A stretch of DNA of 64,000 nt from Oceanospirillaceae bacterium (GTDB taxonomy: Bacteria > Pseudomonadota > Gammaproteobacteria > Pseudomonadales > Balneatricaceae), in assembly GCA_003521845.1 (NCBI GenBank), contig DPHB01000026.1:45520-109519 (forward strand), written 5' to 3'. Positions 35,475 to 46,973 of the stretch are shown here, in pieces. The notes below the pieces were generated by a model. The model did not search any database. It was not told where the DNA came from and saw nothing but the letters and a program-made list of their open reading frames with translations. Made by a program: the position numbers and the translations under genes. Position 1 is the stretch's first letter, and every line of letters begins with the position of its first letter.

Positions 35475-35993
35475 TCAGTCTTGTTGTTCGGCGTCCAAAG
35501 CATAGTGAATTTGGTCTTGGTTAAAGCCACGATTGTACAAATAACGCATTTGTTTGACCTTTTCCTGCAGGCTGGCTGGAGGGCTACAACCAAAGTGTTT
35601 TTGCCTTTGCAAAAGCGCCGCTGCAAACCAATCATGATCTAGCTCTTCAACGGCCAAATAAAGGTCATCATTGGCTACACCGTTTTGTCTAGCCCATTGA
35701 TTAATGCGCGCTAGGCCGTAGCCAGACATAGCTTTTGAGCGCACCAGCATACCGGCATAGCGGCGATCACTTTGTACATCTAAAGCAACAAGATCATCAA
35801 TTAATGCATCCACATCCAAGTCATCTTGGAAACGACTCAACTTGTGCTTTAATTCAAAACGGGAGTGCTCACGCCGCGCCAGCAAACCAATGGCTTTGTC
35901 GCGAGCTTGTATACGTAGTTTAGCCAACTCCGAGTTGGCAGGGGATACCAACTCGGAATCGCTAGGGGAAAAAACATCAGTAGTTTCAAACAT
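35475..35993 (-). CDS. recX: Regulatory protein RecX
   Basis: A 172-residue all-helical RecX with three tandem three-helix repeats (AIGLLARREHSRFELKHKLSRF; KAMSGYGLARINQWARQNGV; RQKHFGCSPPASLQEKVKQMRYLYNRGFNQDQI). It binds RecA filaments and limits recombination and SOS induction. It follows recA by 60 bp on the same strand and is probably cotranscribed with it. Confidence 0.9.
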   Translation of the reverse strand: MFETTDVFSPSDSELVSPANSELAKLRIQARDKAIGLLARREHSRFELKHKLSRFQDDLDVDALIDDLVALDVQSDRRYAGMLVRSKAMSGYGLARINQWARQNGVANDDLYLAVEELDHDWFAAALLQRQKHFGCSPPASLQEKVKQMRYLYNRGFNQDQIHYALDAEQQD

Positions 35994-36053
35994 AGCCTAC
36001 TCCTACTGATATCCGTATTTACATCAATCCAATGACCAACTAGGAAACCAATC

Positions 36054-37097
36054 CTAGAAGGTAAGTGGCATTACTTTGCCGCTATCATCTTTCTCACTAG
36101 CAGGCTTGGGGACATTCAGCAGCTCTGCACGAATTTGACCTTCGATCTCTGCTGCAATTTCTGCATGCTCCAGCAGGTACTTGGAAGCATTGGCCTTACC
36201 TTGGCCAATCTTGTCACCCTTGTAGGCGTACCAAGCGCCCGCTTTATCAACCAAACCTTGCTTCACGCCCAAGTCAATGACTTCGCCCATGCGGTAAATA
36301 CCTTCACCGTACATAATTTGGAATTCGGCTTGCTTGAATGGTGGTGAAACCTTGTTTTTCACCACCTTAACACGAGTTTCGTTACCCACCACCTCGTCAC
36401 CATTTTTCACGGCACCAATACGACGGATATCCAAACGCACGGAAGAATAGAACTTCAGAGCATTACCACCGGTGGTGGTTTCTGGGCTACCAAACATAAC
36501 ACCAATTTTCATACGAATCTGGTTGATAAACACCACCAAACAATTGGCATTTTTAATGTTACCGGTAATTTTGCGCATGGCTTGTGACAACAGGCGTGCT
36601 TGCAATCCAACGTGAGAAGCACCCATCTCACCTTCAATTTCCGCCTTGGGCGTCAAGGCCGCCACAGAGTCAACAATGATCACGTCTACGGCGTTGGAAC
36701 GCACTAGCATGTCAACGATTTCTAAGGCTTGCTCACCGGTGTCTGGCTGGCTTACCAATAGTTCATCTACGTTAACACCTAGCTTCTCGGCATAGATCGG
36801 GTCCAGGGCATGCTCCGCATCCACAAAGGCACAGGTCTTGCCATCTTTCTGTGCTTCGGCAACCACCTGTAGTGTAAGGGTGGTTTTACCAGAAGACTCT
36901 GGGCCATAAATTTCACAAATACGCCCATAAGGTAGGCCACCTATACCCAAGGCAATATCCAAACCCAAAGAACCTGTCGATACAGCGGGAATCGCTTCAC
37001 GCGGCTGGTCGCCCATACGCATCACCGCGCCCTTGCCGAATTGACGTTCGATTTGACCTAGAGCGGCGTCTAGTGCTTTTTGCTTGTTTGCATCCAT
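36054..37097 (-). CDS. recA: Recombinase RecA
   Basis: A 347-residue RecA starting [23 protein letters not shown]. It has Walker [10 protein letters not shown], the Walker B-like strand [12 protein letters not shown], the L1/L2 loop regions ([31 protein letters not shown]) and an acidic C-terminal region. I chose ATG at 37097, after GAGG, over an upstream in-frame codon. A LexA box lies 50-70 bp upstream. It performs strand exchange and triggers LexA self-cleavage. Confidence 0.97.
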   Translation of the reverse strand: MDANKQKALDAALGQIERQFGKGAVMRMGDQPREAIPAVSTGSLGLDIALGIGGLPYGRICEIYGPESSGKTTLTLQVVAEAQKDGKTCAFVDAEHALDPIYAEKLGVNVDELLVSQPDTGEQALEIVDMLVRSNAVDVIIVDSVAALTPKAEIEGEMGASHVGLQARLLSQAMRKITGNIKNANCLVVFINQIRMKIGVMFGSPETTTGGNALKFYSSVRLDIRRIGAVKNGDEVVGNETRVKVVKNKVSPPFKQAEFQIMYGEGIYRMGEVIDLGVKQGLVDKAGAWYAYKGDKIGQGKANASKYLLEHAEIAAEIEGQIRAELLNVPKPASEKDDSGKVMPLTF

Positions 37098-37146
37098 GAT
37101 ATTGCCTCGCGTAATGTTCTTCACAACAACTGTTTACTTATACAGT

Positions 37147-37166
37147 TACTGGTTATTTGTACAGTA
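37147..37166 (-). promoter_or_regulatory. SOS (LexA) box of recA
   Basis: TACTGGTTATTTGTACAGTA fits the gammaproteobacterial LexA consensus CTG-N10-CAG exactly, with flanking TA on both sides. It is 50 bp upstream of the recA start. Confidence 0.88.
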
Positions 37167-37223
37167 TTAAAACACAGTATAGAAAAAGTGCAAGTGATTT
37201 TTTATCAGCAGTTGCCATACGAC

Positions 37224-37763
37224 CTAATTAGGCGCCTTACAAAAGCCTAGATCAGGCACTTGAACTTGCCTCAAAAGCCCGTCTAACGCCGCCTTGATAG
37301 TCGCTTCACGCACGGCGAGACGATCGCCAGAAAACTCATAACAACGTGAGGTAACCGACATACTAGCAGCCTTTTCAGCACCCCCTTCGCGCCTACACCA
37401 AGCAATCCATACAGTACCCACAGGCTTTTCTACACTACCCCCTGAAGGCCCTGCAACACCACTCACCGCCACTGACAAATCAGCCTGCAACTGATTACAG
37501 GCCCCCTGCGCCATTGCCACAACGACCTGCTCACTCACCGCCCCATGGGCTAGCAACTGCTGTTCGGAAACACCCAGTAGCTGCTGCTTGGCTTGATTGG
37601 AATAACTGATAATACCACCACTAAACCAGGCCGAACTACCAGCGAGATCGGTTAGTCGAGCACCAACGCCACCACCTGTACAAGACTCAGCCGTGGCCAT
37701 GGTTAGGCCCCTAGCGATGAGTTGTTGAGCGAGCTGCTGGCTTAATGAATGTATATTCGACAT
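37224..37763 (-). CDS. pncC: Nicotinamide-nucleotide amidase PncC (CinA C-terminal domain)
   Basis: A 179-residue stand-alone CinA C-terminal domain with MATAESCTGGGVGARLTD, GIISYSNQAKQQLLGV and AVSGVAGPSGGSVEKPVGTVWIAW. It deamidates nicotinamide mononucleotide, recycling the NMN made by DNA ligase. It lies just upstream of recA on the same strand, the standard cinA-recA order; the N-terminal molybdopterin-binding half found in full CinA is absent, as is usual here. Confidence 0.92.
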   Translation of the reverse strand: MSNIHSLSQQLAQQLIARGLTMATAESCTGGGVGARLTDLAGSSAWFSGGIISYSNQAKQQLLGVSEQQLLAHGAVSEQVVVAMAQGACNQLQADLSVAVSGVAGPSGGSVEKPVGTVWIAWCRREGGAEKAASMSVTSRCYEFSGDRLAVREATIKAALDGLLRQVQVPDLGFCKAPN

Positions 37764-38123
37764 AGGGACTCCTATCTATTGATGCAATTATAGATAAGCT
37801 ATCACTGGTAATGAATACCTGCGGTGAAATTATGTTGAAAATAGCTAAGCTGATCGCTGGCCATATTGTGTTCACCTATTTATTCATTAACAGACCTTTG
37901 CACGAGCCGGAATTTTGTCCGCTGGCAAGGAAAAACGTACGCAAAGAGGCAGTTTATAGGTTATCAATGACCGATTGAGTAAGCTTTTAACGCTGCCAGA
38001 GGGCTAAAATAACAATCGTGCAAAGCTCTCATTAAGTGTTACTCTCACTTTATGCTACTCATTCATACCCCATAGGATGCCATCATCACTACAGAAAAGG
38101 ACAAGAGCGTCAAGCACACGGAT
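37764..38123. other. Intergenic region between pncC and glpD
   Basis: A 360-bp gap that must contain divergent promoters for pncC and the glp operon. The last 50 bp (from 38076) are open in the glpD frame and may encode its N-terminus. I see no tRNA, clear operator or terminator. Confidence 0.5.
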
Positions 38124-39605
38124 TTGTTTATTATCGGCGGCGGTATCAATGGTTGCGGCATCGCCCGTGACGCTGCGGGAAGAGGCCTTAGTGTGCGGCT
38201 AGCCGAGCAAGGCGACCTTGCTCAAGCCACTTCCTCCGCATCTTCAAAGCTATTCCATGGCGGTTTACGCTATTTGGAACACTACGAATTTGGCCTAGTT
38301 AGCAAGGCTTTAGCAGAACGCGAAGTGCTACTTAGCGCTATGCCTCACATTAGCCACCCCATGCGCTTCATCATGCCCCATCACAAGGGCCTACGCCCAC
38401 GCTGGCTGATTCGTTTGGGCTTGTTTATGTATGATCATTTGGGTCAACGCAAGCATCTTGCTGCTTCTCGCAACCTCGACCTACGCAAGCAAGCCGCAGG
38501 CAACCCCCTGCAACAGCAATACAAATTTGGCTTTGAGTACTCCGATTGCTGGGTGCACGATTCGCGCTTGGTATGCCTTAACGCTCGTGCTGCCGCCCAG
38601 CATGATGCTGACATTATGACGCGCACGCAAGTCACCGAGGCAGTACGAGATAAGCATGGCTGGCGCATCAGCTGCCAAGATGTGGTCAGCAATAAGACCA
38701 CAACCTATACCGCCAAAATGCTCGTCAATGCTGCCGGACCATGGATTCAGCAGGTCATTGAAAACCATTTACCTGAAGCCAGTGCTCACAAGGTTCGCCT
38801 GGTGCGCGGCAGCCACATTGTCGTGCCCAAACTCTACCATCACGACCAACCGTATATATTACAAGGTCACGATGGCCGTATCGTTTTTTTGCTACCTTTC
38901 GAACAGGACTACACACTCATCGGCACCACGGATATTGACCATGACGGCGACCCTCAAGATGCTACCTGCAGCACGGCCGAAGCAACATACCTGTGCGATT
39001 TCGTTAATGAATATCTACAACAACCCGTATCGACTACCGACATTGTCTGGTCCTATGCCGGTGTACGACCTCTTTTTGACGATGGCGCAGGCAATGCCAG
39101 CGCGGCTACACGCGACTATGTATTGGAATTACAAGATCACAATACTATTCCCCTGATCAACGTTTTTGACGGCAAGATCACCACCTATCGTAAACTTGCC
39201 GAGGCGGTTATGGAAAAGCTTCTGGCACAGGCAAAATCTAACCACTGGACAGCGGGCGTCCCGTTACCGGGTGGCGATTTTGCCGTTGACGGCAGATCTC
39301 AGCTAGTAGCCCAACTGCGCGATAAGTATACCTACCTAGACCAACCCTGGGCCTATCGCCTAGTCACTACCTATGGCACCGATAGTTTTAACCTTCTGGC
39401 TGACAATTTGGAACAGCAGCAATTGGGACAAGACTTTGGCGCTAATCTCACGCAAGCGGAACTCACCTGGCTTATGCAACATGAGTTTGCTCAAACGGCG
39501 GAGGATGTAATTTGGCGTCGAACCAAACTGGGGTTAAGATTATCCCAGCCACAACAGCAGACTATTGTTATGTGGATGCGTGAGCAACGGGAGCTACACC
39601 TATGA
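38124..39605 (+). CDS. glpD: Aerobic glycerol-3-phosphate dehydrogenase GlpD
   Basis: A FAD enzyme of at least 493 residues that oxidises glycerol-3-phosphate to dihydroxyacetone phosphate and reduces quinone at the inner membrane. It shows the dinucleotide motif [38 protein letters not shown], and the FAD/substrate region [18 protein letters not shown]. The first canonical start codon in frame is TTG at 38124, which would begin inside the first beta-strand. The frame is open upstream to a stop at 38073-38075 and reads IITTEKDKSVKHTD before LFIIGGG. An ATC start at 38082 behind AGGA, or a frameshift, should be considered. The stop overlaps the glpK ATG by 4 bp. Confidence 0.88.
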   Translation: MFIIGGGINGCGIARDAAGRGLSVRLAEQGDLAQATSSASSKLFHGGLRYLEHYEFGLVSKALAEREVLLSAMPHISHPMRFIMPHHKGLRPRWLIRLGLFMYDHLGQRKHLAASRNLDLRKQAAGNPLQQQYKFGFEYSDCWVHDSRLVCLNARAAAQHDADIMTRTQVTEAVRDKHGWRISCQDVVSNKTTTYTAKMLVNAAGPWIQQVIENHLPEASAHKVRLVRGSHIVVPKLYHHDQPYILQGHDGRIVFLLPFEQDYTLIGTTDIDHDGDPQDATCSTAEATYLCDFVNEYLQQPVSTTDIVWSYAGVRPLFDDGAGNASAATRDYVLELQDHNTIPLINVFDGKITTYRKLAEAVMEKLLAQAKSNHWTAGVPLPGGDFAVDGRSQLVAQLRDKYTYLDQPWAYRLVTTYGTDSFNLLADNLEQQQLGQDFGANLTQAELTWLMQHEFAQTAEDVIWRRTKLGLRLSQPQQQTIVMWMREQRELHL

Positions 39606-41098
39606 AAGCCATTTTAGCCATCGATCAAGGCACCACATCCAGCCGCGCCATAGTATTTGATAGCAACATGCAGCCCATCGCTCAAGCGCAACAGGAATTT
39701 ACCCAATACTTTCCGAAATCCGGTTGGGTAGAGCACGACCCGGAAGAAATTTGGCACAGTGTTCTGGCTACCTGCCACCAAGCTTTGGAACTTGTTGCCG
39801 ATACGGTTGAAATCGTCAGTATCGGTATCACCAACCAGCGCGAAACCACACTAGTATGGGAAAAGACAACCGGCAAAACCATCTACCCGGCCATTGTCTG
39901 GCAAGACCGCCGCACCAGCGCAGCCTGCCTAAACCTAAAACAAGCTGGTTATGAAGAGCAGGTACAAAACTCAACAGGCTTGTTGCTTGATCCTTATTTT
40001 TCGGGCACCAAGGTGCAATGGATTCTTGATAACGTAGACGGTGCTCGCCAACAAGCCGAAGCTGGCGAACTCGCCTTTGGCACCATAGATAGCTACCTAA
40101 TCTGGCGCTTAACGGGCGGCCAATGCCATGTCACCGATGCCACCAATGCTTCGCGTACATTGTTATTTGATATTAATAACCAGCAGTGGAGCAACGACCT
40201 GTGCCAACTGTTACAGGTGCCAAAATCAATGTTACCCGAAGTATTAGATTGCGCGGCGGATTTTGGCAGCACCCACCCTAGCCTGTTTGGCAAATCTATT
40301 CCTATCACTGGCGTAGCAGGTGATCAGCAAGCCGCTACCATCGGCCAAGCCTGCTTTACCCCTGGCATGATGAAATCCACCTATGGTACGGGCTGCTTCG
40401 CCTTGCTCAACACAGGTGCCGAACGCATCCATTCTACCCACCGCTTACTTAGCACCATTGCTTACCGACTCAACGGTAAAACCACCTACGCCCTAGAAGG
40501 CTCTATATTTATTGCCGGTGCCGTGGTGCAATGGTTACGCGATGGTTTGCAGATAATAGACACAGCCCAGCGATCCGGTGAACTTGCCTTACAAGCAGAT
40601 CCAGAACAAGAACTGATACTAGTACCTGCGTTTACTGGTTTGGGTGCTCCCTATTGGAACGCCGAATGCCGTGGTGCTATCTATGGATTAACCCGTAACT
40701 CCGGCCCAGCCGAATTTGCCCGCGCGGCACTGCAATCCATTGCTTACCAAACCCGTGACCTCATGCAAGCTATGCAAGCTGACTGCCCTGAGTTAACTAG
40801 CCAAACCCGTTTACGCGTAGATGGCGGCATGGCCCAGAGCGATTGGACTATGCAGTTTTTGGCTAACATCTTAGGCACCAGCGTTGATAGACCACAGAAT
40901 GTAGAATGCACTGCCACCGGTGCAGCATGGCTAGCTGGCTCGCAAATAGGTTTATATCCCCCTATGAATGATTTTGCCCAGGACTGGCAGATCGAACACC
41001 AATTTCAGCCCCATATGTCAGAAGCTGAGGCCAACAAGCTCTACAAAAACTGGCAAAGAGCCATAGAAAGCACTTTAGCTATGGCCGCTAGTAAGTAA
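39602..41098 (+). CDS. glpK: Glycerol kinase GlpK
   Basis: A 498-residue FGGY-family kinase with the N-terminal phosphate-binding [15 protein letters not shown], glycerol-contact residues in [11 protein letters not shown] and [25 protein letters not shown], and the ATPase segment [15 protein letters not shown]. It phosphorylates glycerol for GlpD, and its ATG overlaps the glpD stop (ATGA), so the two are translationally coupled. glpF and glpR are not in the window. Confidence 0.95.
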   Translation: MKAILAIDQGTTSSRAIVFDSNMQPIAQAQQEFTQYFPKSGWVEHDPEEIWHSVLATCHQALELVADTVEIVSIGITNQRETTLVWEKTTGKTIYPAIVWQDRRTSAACLNLKQAGYEEQVQNSTGLLLDPYFSGTKVQWILDNVDGARQQAEAGELAFGTIDSYLIWRLTGGQCHVTDATNASRTLLFDINNQQWSNDLCQLLQVPKSMLPEVLDCAADFGSTHPSLFGKSIPITGVAGDQQAATIGQACFTPGMMKSTYGTGCFALLNTGAERIHSTHRLLSTIAYRLNGKTTYALEGSIFIAGAVVQWLRDGLQIIDTAQRSGELALQADPEQELILVPAFTGLGAPYWNAECRGAIYGLTRNSGPAEFARAALQSIAYQTRDLMQAMQADCPELTSQTRLRVDGGMAQSDWTMQFLANILGTSVDRPQNVECTATGAAWLAGSQIGLYPPMNDFAQDWQIEHQFQPHMSEAEANKLYKNWQRAIESTLAMAASK

Positions 41099-41108
41099 TG
41101 CTAGGCAA

Positions 41109-42137
41109 TCAATCTAACCCATGGGTTCCCCACACATCCGACAAGGCAAAGCCCTGAGGGAACGGATCACTAGGGTCTAAACCGATTTGCGAAATGCCAT
41201 AGATCCAAGCCTGACCAGAAACGGTGACCTGTGCACCGGTATAAGGGCCCACCTGTGTTTCGGCAGTTAGCTCGGCCACAAATTCACTGCCAATAGTAGA
41301 CCGAGACACTACCTTGTCACCTACTTGACTCAAGCCACGCACCAAGCGTGATGCCATATTGGCGTTGCTACCCGTACCGCAAGGTGAACGGTCCACTCGT
41401 CCCGGGCTCATAGTGGTACAAGTCTTCACCGCCCCATCAGCTTCGTCACTGCGGAACATGACATAAGCCAAGCCATTTAGCTGTGGCGTTTGCGGATGCA
41501 CAAGAGGCCTATCCGCATCGATCAACTCACGTATCCGGCGGCCGCACATAGCCAGCTCGCGAGCATGCTCTGGCGATATGGACAAACCCAGTTGCTGGGG
41601 GTTCACCAAGGCGTAGAAGACACCACCAAAACAAATATCAAAGACCACATCACCCCATTGTTGGGTAGCAATGACGGCATCTTGGGCCATACAAAATGCC
41701 GTCGGCATAGCTAGGCTAACACTAGTCACCTTGCCATCCTTGCACTGGGCCTGCGCTCTCACTAAGCCAGCTGCCGTATCCAGCACCACTTCTGTCACGG
41801 GTTCTTGCATGGCTTTCATACCCGTTTCAAGTATTGCAGTCACTGCACAAATAGCATTGGAACCAGACATGGCATGGGCTTGATCGGGCTGGAGCACGAT
41901 CAAGCCGGTATCGGCTTCAGGCACCGTCGCTGGCACCAACAAGACAAAGGAACCTACAGAACCACTGCGCGGCTCAGAACACAGCCAGCGTCGCAAACTA
42001 TCATCCTGCTCATTAATATAAGCCAGTTTTTGTGCCATGTTCTGGCCTGGTATGTTGAGCACGCCAGCCGTAATAACTCGGCCAATTTCTCCGGCACAGT
42101 GAACATCCACCGTTTGTATGGTTTTGCTCCAGCGCAT
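41109..42137 (-). CDS. Proline racemase-family enzyme (hydroxyproline epimerase-like)
   Basis: A 342-residue two-lobed protein of the proline racemase superfamily (family motif TVDVHCAGEIGRVITAG). The second catalytic Cys is present (C253 in DRSPCGTGSNANMA). The first, normally in MCGHG, is S91 in AMSGSNAI. Ser/Cys pairs occur in part of the 4-hydroxyproline epimerase branch, whereas dehydratases have Cys/Thr; so an epimerase is favoured, without proof. None of the usual hydroxyproline genes is adjacent. It converges on glpK with only 10 bp between the stops. Confidence 0.75.
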   Translation of the reverse strand: MRWSKTIQTVDVHCAGEIGRVITAGVLNIPGQNMAQKLAYINEQDDSLRRWLCSEPRSGSVGSFVLLVPATVPEADTGLIVLQPDQAHAMSGSNAICAVTAILETGMKAMQEPVTEVVLDTAAGLVRAQAQCKDGKVTSVSLAMPTAFCMAQDAVIATQQWGDVVFDICFGGVFYALVNPQQLGLSISPEHARELAMCGRRIRELIDADRPLVHPQTPQLNGLAYVMFRSDEADGAVKTCTTMSPGRVDRSPCGTGSNANMASRLVRGLSQVGDKVVSRSTIGSEFVAELTAETQVGPYTGAQVTVSGQAWIYGISQIGLDPSDPFPQGFALSDVWGTHGLD

Positions 42138-42250
42138 ATGGCATACCTAGTTAGTGATTTAAAAGAATATAGTGCTTTATATAAGATGCAATAGTGCTTC
42201 AAGATGGTCTAAAATACTCCTTTCTTCGACAACTGCAATAGATACTTTCC

Positions 42251-44875
42251 ATGGCCGCAGCTCACACCCCCATGATGCAACAATACCTGCGCATCAAAAG
42301 CGAATACCCCAATGATTTGGTGTTTTACCGTATGGGGGACTTTTATGAGCTGTTTTATGATGATGCCAAGCTAGCGTCAAATTTACTGGATATTTCCTTA
42401 ACTGCGCGCGGTCAGTCGGCCGGTGAGACTATCCCCATGGCAGGTATTCCTTACCATGCCGCAGAAGGTTATATTGCCAAGATAGTCAGTGCCGGCAAGG
42501 CTGTGGCTATTGCTGAGCAGATCGGCGACCCAGCAACTAGCAAGGGCCCAGTTGATCGGAAAGTGGTACGCGTAGTCACTCCTGGCACTCTTACAGATGA
42601 GGCCTTACTCGATGCCCACCAAGACCGTCTTTTGTGCGCCGTATGTCACCTTGGCAACGCCTATGGTATAGCCGCCCTTGATATGAGCAGCGGCCGTTTT
42701 AGTCTGAGCCAAGTAACTAACGAAGACGATCTTCAGACGCAATTGCAGCGCTTACGCCCAGCAGAGTTACTGTACGATGAGTCTACAGCAGTTATTAGTT
42801 TGCTAGATGAATGGACCTGCCGCCGCCCTCAAGCACCTTGGAATTTCGCCCTAGACACAGCCGAACGTATCTTGTGCCAGCAGTTTAATACACGTGATTT
42901 GGCCGGCTTTGGTTGTGACGACATGCCCGCCGCTGTTTGCGCCGCTGGCTGCCTACTTAACTATGCCAAGGAGACGCAACGTGGCGACCTACCTCATCTA
43001 CGTGGCATTCAAGTTGAACAGGCTCAACAAACGCTCGTACTTGACGGCCCGAGCCGCAAAAACCTGGAAATAGATCGCAATCTACATGGTGGCCAAGAGC
43101 ACACCTTGGCGCAAGTCATGGATACCACTATTACGGCTATGGGTGGACGCCTGCTACGCCGCTGGCTGAACAATCCTTTGCGTGATCTAGTGCAACTGGA
43201 GAACCGTCAAAATTTCATCAGCAGTGTCATTGACAAAGACAGCTTCGAGCAACTGCAGGTGAGCATGAAACCTATTGGTGACCTGGAACGTATTTTGTCC
43301 CGTGTCGCTCTGCGCTCGGCTCGCCCAAGGGACCTAGCACGCTTAGCCACTAGCTTTGCCTGCTTACCAGACATTCAAACCCAGCTAGGCGACCACCTTG
43401 GTTCACTCGGGCAACAACTAGCCCAGCAAATAAGCCAGTTCCCAGAGCTGTCCGACTTGCTGGCCAATGCCGTCGTTGAAAACCCGCCTGTAGTCCTACG
43501 CGATGGCGGTGTCATTGCCAAAGGCTACGACGCAGAGCTGGATGAATTGCGAGGACTGAGCACTAATGCTGGTCAGTTTTTATTGGATCTGGAGACTCAA
43601 GAACGCGAACGCACCGGGCTATCTACGTTAAAAGTTGGCTACAACCGTGTGCATGGCTACTATATCGAAATTAGCCGTCTACAGTCCGGTGAGGCACCAA
43701 CGGAATACATTCGTCGCCAGACCTTAAAGAACGCCGAACGTTTTATTACACCAGAATTAAAAGAATTTGAAGATAAAGCTCTAAGTAGTAAAAGTCGCGC
43801 TTTAACACGCGAAAAAGCACTCTACGAAGCGCTAGTTGAACAACTTGCTGAGCAGCTGCTACCCCTACAACAAAGTGCGGATGGCATTTGTGAACTTGAC
43901 GTTCTAGTCTGTTTAGCCGAGCGTGCTTGCAGCCTAAATTTGCATCGCCCACAGCTTAAAACTGAGCGCGGTTTAAGCATTGTTGATGGCCGTCATCCCG
44001 TGGTTGAGCAACTCATCACCGACCCCTTTGTCGCCAACGACGTAGAGCTGCAACCAACAGAAAGTTTAATGATTATCACGGGACCAAACATGGGTGGCAA
44101 ATCCACCTATATGCGCCAAGTGGCCATTATTGTCATTCTTGCGCAAATAGGCGCCTATGTACCCGCCAACAGTGCCGAAATTGGCCTAGTGGATCGCATA
44201 TTTACCCGTATGGGCTCCAGTGATGACTTGGCGGGCGGGCGTTCTACCTTTATGGTAGAAATGACTGAAACCGCCAATATTTTGCACAATGCTTCACCCA
44301 GTAGTTTAGTATTGATGGACGAAGTTGGTCGCGGCACCAGTACCTATGATGGCTTATCCTTAGCTTGGTCCTGTGCTGAGCACCTAGCTACGAAGGTGGG
44401 TGCACTTACCTTGTTTGCTACCCATTACTTTGAAATGACGCAGCTTGCTGAACAGTTTTCCAATATTGATAATCTGCACCTGGACGCCACGGAGTACCAA
44501 GACAACATTATCTTTATGCATAAAGTGTTACGCGGTCCTGCCAGCCAAAGCTATGGCTTACAAGTTGCCAAGCTAGCCGGGGTACCGGACGTGGTAGTTG
44601 GTCAAGCCAAGGCAAAACTTCAGGTTCTGGAAGCTGCGGAACAACAGGCTTTGACTAGTACGCAATCTATCATGCCCCTAGTGACAAAGATCGAAGATAG
44701 TAGTCTGGAACTATCCACTTCGAGCCGTTCTGGGCCGCCAGCTCAAGCAGATATGTTTGCAGCTGTTAGCCACCCTGTAGAAAGCTTATTGCAAGCCAAG
44801 CCTGCCGATGACATGACGCCACGGCAGGCCTTAGATTTGATTTATAAACTGCAAACTTTGATGAGCGACAATTAA
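42251..44875 (+). CDS. mutS: DNA mismatch repair protein MutS
   Basis: An 874-residue MutS. The mismatch-reading [12 protein letters not shown] (Phe-x-Glu) is near the N-terminus. The clamp and core domains occupy 250-550 ([25 protein letters not shown]), and the ATPase has [27 protein letters not shown] and [16 protein letters not shown]. It recognises mispairs and recruits MutL. It ends in a 4-bp overlap with the convergent rpoS gene. Confidence 0.97.
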   Translation: MAAAHTPMMQQYLRIKSEYPNDLVFYRMGDFYELFYDDAKLASNLLDISLTARGQSAGETIPMAGIPYHAAEGYIAKIVSAGKAVAIAEQIGDPATSKGPVDRKVVRVVTPGTLTDEALLDAHQDRLLCAVCHLGNAYGIAALDMSSGRFSLSQVTNEDDLQTQLQRLRPAELLYDESTAVISLLDEWTCRRPQAPWNFALDTAERILCQQFNTRDLAGFGCDDMPAAVCAAGCLLNYAKETQRGDLPHLRGIQVEQAQQTLVLDGPSRKNLEIDRNLHGGQEHTLAQVMDTTITAMGGRLLRRWLNNPLRDLVQLENRQNFISSVIDKDSFEQLQVSMKPIGDLERILSRVALRSARPRDLARLATSFACLPDIQTQLGDHLGSLGQQLAQQISQFPELSDLLANAVVENPPVVLRDGGVIAKGYDAELDELRGLSTNAGQFLLDLETQERERTGLSTLKVGYNRVHGYYIEISRLQSGEAPTEYIRRQTLKNAERFITPELKEFEDKALSSKSRALTREKALYEALVEQLAEQLLPLQQSADGICELDVLVCLAERACSLNLHRPQLKTERGLSIVDGRHPVVEQLITDPFVANDVELQPTESLMIITGPNMGGKSTYMRQVAIIVILAQIGAYVPANSAEIGLVDRIFTRMGSSDDLAGGRSTFMVEMTETANILHNASPSSLVLMDEVGRGTSTYDGLSLAWSCAEHLATKVGALTLFATHYFEMTQLAEQFSNIDNLHLDATEYQDNIIFMHKVLRGPASQSYGLQVAKLAGVPDVVVGQAKAKLQVLEAAEQQALTSTQSIMPLVTKIEDSSLELSTSSRSGPPAQADMFAAVSHPVESLLQAKPADDMTPRQALDLIYKLQTLMSDN

Positions 44876-45858
44876 ATTTCGCTATCTAATACATCAGTAC
44901 AATTTAAGCCTTGTTGGGTAAATTTTTCATGTAGGCTTTTTAAGGCTTGTACTTGAATCTGCCTTACTCGCTCGCGGGTAAGGCAGATCTCAGTGCCTAC
45001 TTTTTCCAAAGTTGATGGGTCGTGGCCGCGTAAACCAAAGCGACGACAAATCACTTCTTTCTGCACATCCGTCAATTGATCTACCCAGTGGCCGAGATTA
45101 TCCAACAGATTGCCATCAACCAAGTTTTGTTCAGGACTTGCACTACCTTCATCGGCAATAGTATCAATTAACGAGTAATCAGATTCACTGGTAAACTGGG
45201 AGTCGATACTGGCAACACGTTCGTTCAAGTTCAACATGGCACGCACCTTCGCCACAGGCTTTTCCATGTATTCTGACAATTCCTGGTGATTCGGTTCATG
45301 ATCTAATTTTTGCGTCAGTTCGCGCTGCGCACGCAAATAGGTGTTTAGTTCTTTCACCACATGTATGGGCAAGCGAATGGTACGCGTTTGGTTCATAATT
45401 GCGCGTTCAATGGTTTGACGAATCCACCAGGTAGCATAGGTAGAAAAGCGATAGCCCAGTTCAGGATCAAATTTCTCAACGGCGCGAATTAATCCAAGGT
45501 TACCTTCTTCTATCAGGTCTAGCAGGCTTAAACCTCGGTTTAAGTAGCGGCGGGATAACTTCACAACTAAGCGCAAGTTACTCTCAATCATAAGGTGCCT
45601 TGCTGCTGCATCACCTTTTTGCACTAGACGAGCGTAGTCTTTTTCCTGGTCAGCATTGAGTAGATCTCGAAAGCCAATTTCACTCAGATATAATTGCGTA
45701 GCGTCACTCGCTTCACCATGTTTAGAATGACCACGACCACTGGCCTTGTATGCCTCTAACTCATCCTTTTGATTCAAGTCCATATCCAATGGGGTTAAAC
45801 CAATACTGGTTGAGTGATTCATGGTTGCGTTGCTTTCAATTGCTTGCATATTCATCAT
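44872..45858 (-). CDS. rpoS: RNA polymerase sigma factor RpoS
   Basis: A 328-residue sigma-70-family factor with region 1.2 ([21 protein letters not shown]), region 2 ([39 protein letters not shown] ... [17 protein letters not shown]), region 3 and region 4 ([27 protein letters not shown]). It directs stationary-phase and stress transcription. It follows nlpD on the same strand across about 300 bp, in which the usual rpoS leader lies. Start choice among MMNM ATGs is uncertain by a few residues. Confidence 0.95.
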   Translation of the reverse strand: MMNMQAIESNATMNHSTSIGLTPLDMDLNQKDELEAYKASGRGHSKHGEASDATQLYLSEIGFRDLLNADQEKDYARLVQKGDAAARHLMIESNLRLVVKLSRRYLNRGLSLLDLIEEGNLGLIRAVEKFDPELGYRFSTYATWWIRQTIERAIMNQTRTIRLPIHVVKELNTYLRAQRELTQKLDHEPNHQELSEYMEKPVAKVRAMLNLNERVASIDSQFTSESDYSLIDTIADEGSASPEQNLVDGNLLDNLGHWVDQLTDVQKEVICRRFGLRGHDPSTLEKVGTEICLTRERVRQIQVQALKSLHEKFTQQGLNCTDVLDSEI

Positions 45859-46156
45859 TAACTACCTACTTATGGAGTCTCAAGTTCAATCCTTAAACTT
45901 GATTACCGATACGCTCTGAAAACCACCTGTTTTCGAATTCTACGTGCTTTGCCATGAACCCAATCAGCCAATTTAGCAATTTAACTATTAGTATCATTTT
46001 TTGCACTTGCAGAACGATCATATACAAATTGAAAAAATATATCCAGCGAATTTGAGGATTTTTACCGTTTTAATTAGTAAATATGATAATTGAAACTAAT
46101 TTGTCAAATATGGCTCTATAAAACGCACTTGAACAGAGGGCTTAACTAGTTAGTAG

Positions 46157-46972
46157 TTAAGGAAGGTAGGACTGAGGATTGACCGGTTTGCCATCCTTAC
46201 GGATTTCAAAATGCAAGCGACCATCTAGCTGCGGCCCTTTACCAGACTGCGCGATCACTTGACCTAGTTGGACGACATCGCCTTCGCCTACTAGTAAACG
46301 ACTGTTGTAGGCATAGGCGCTTAGATAGGTATCATTGTGTTTGATAATCAACAAGTTGCCATAACCTTGTATACCATTACCGGCATAGACAATTTGCCCT
46401 TTAGCGGCGGCCAGTACACTAGAACCTGGCTTAGCAGCAATATCGACACCTTTACTAGTTTCAGATTTACCACTAAATTTTTGCACAATACCGCCTTTTA
46501 ACGGCCACTGCCAACGTAAACTGCTGGAACCTTTATAGGGTTTGACTGCTTTACTCACCTGCTTACTAGGCTGGGGCTTAACGGCGGAGGCCGTTGTTGT
46601 ACTGGCAGTAGAGGCGCTACTTGCTGGCTTACTGCGCTTCACCACCACGGGCTTCACTTGCGTGGCACTCGCTGCATTAAAAGCAATGGTTTGACCAACA
46701 TAGATAGTATAGGGCGCGGGGATTTTATTGAGCTTAGCTAGCGCTTTATAGTCCCAACCATAGCGCCAAGCAATGGCAAACAAGGTGTCCCCACCTTTAA
46801 CTGTATATAGCTTGGGAGTCTTTGGTTTGTAATGTAGCACAAGAGAACTCGTGCCCTTGCTTGATACCGCCAAATCTTGAATAGGTATATAGCCGCTCCC
46901 CCCACAAGCAGTCAAAAGAGAAACTAATAGTAGCCCCCCTAACCAGCGACCGTGTGCAAACAACGTTAGCAT
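46157..46972 (-). CDS. nlpD: NlpD-like LysM/M23 lipoprotein
   Basis: About 271 residues, starting MLTLFAHGRWLGGLLLVSLLTAC. LLTAC is the lipobox and the next residues are GGSG, so the protein is a lipoprotein. A LysM domain (YTVKGGDTLFAIAWRYGWDYKALAKLN) precedes a Ser/Thr/Ala-rich linker. A C-terminal M23-type LytM domain follows (GVDIAAKPGSSVLAAAKGQIVYAGNGIQGYGNLLIIKHND). Its LytM histidine set looks incomplete, as in NlpD, so it probably activates an amidase instead of cutting peptidoglycan itself. It starts just after the DUF368 stop. Confidence 0.9.
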   Translation of the reverse strand: MLTLFAHGRWLGGLLLVSLLTACGGSGYIPIQDLAVSSKGTSSLVLHYKPKTPKLYTVKGGDTLFAIAWRYGWDYKALAKLNKIPAPYTIYVGQTIAFNAASATQVKPVVVKRSKPASSASTASTTTASAVKPQPSKQVSKAVKPYKGSSSLRWQWPLKGGIVQKFSGKSETSKGVDIAAKPGSSVLAAAKGQIVYAGNGIQGYGNLLIIKHNDTYLSAYAYNSRLLVGEGDVVQLGQVIAQSGKGPQLDGRLHFEIRKDGKPVNPQSYLP

Positions 46973-46973
46973 A

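Noticed and set aside
36041..36056. Small hairpin (CTAGGA/TCCTAG) at the recA stop codon
   Set aside because: Only a 6-bp AT-containing stem with no T-run, so not convincing as a terminator.
46157..46972. Active M23 endopeptidase
   Set aside because: The lipobox, LysM plus LytM layout and rpoS linkage match NlpD, whose LytM domain lacks a complete zinc site.
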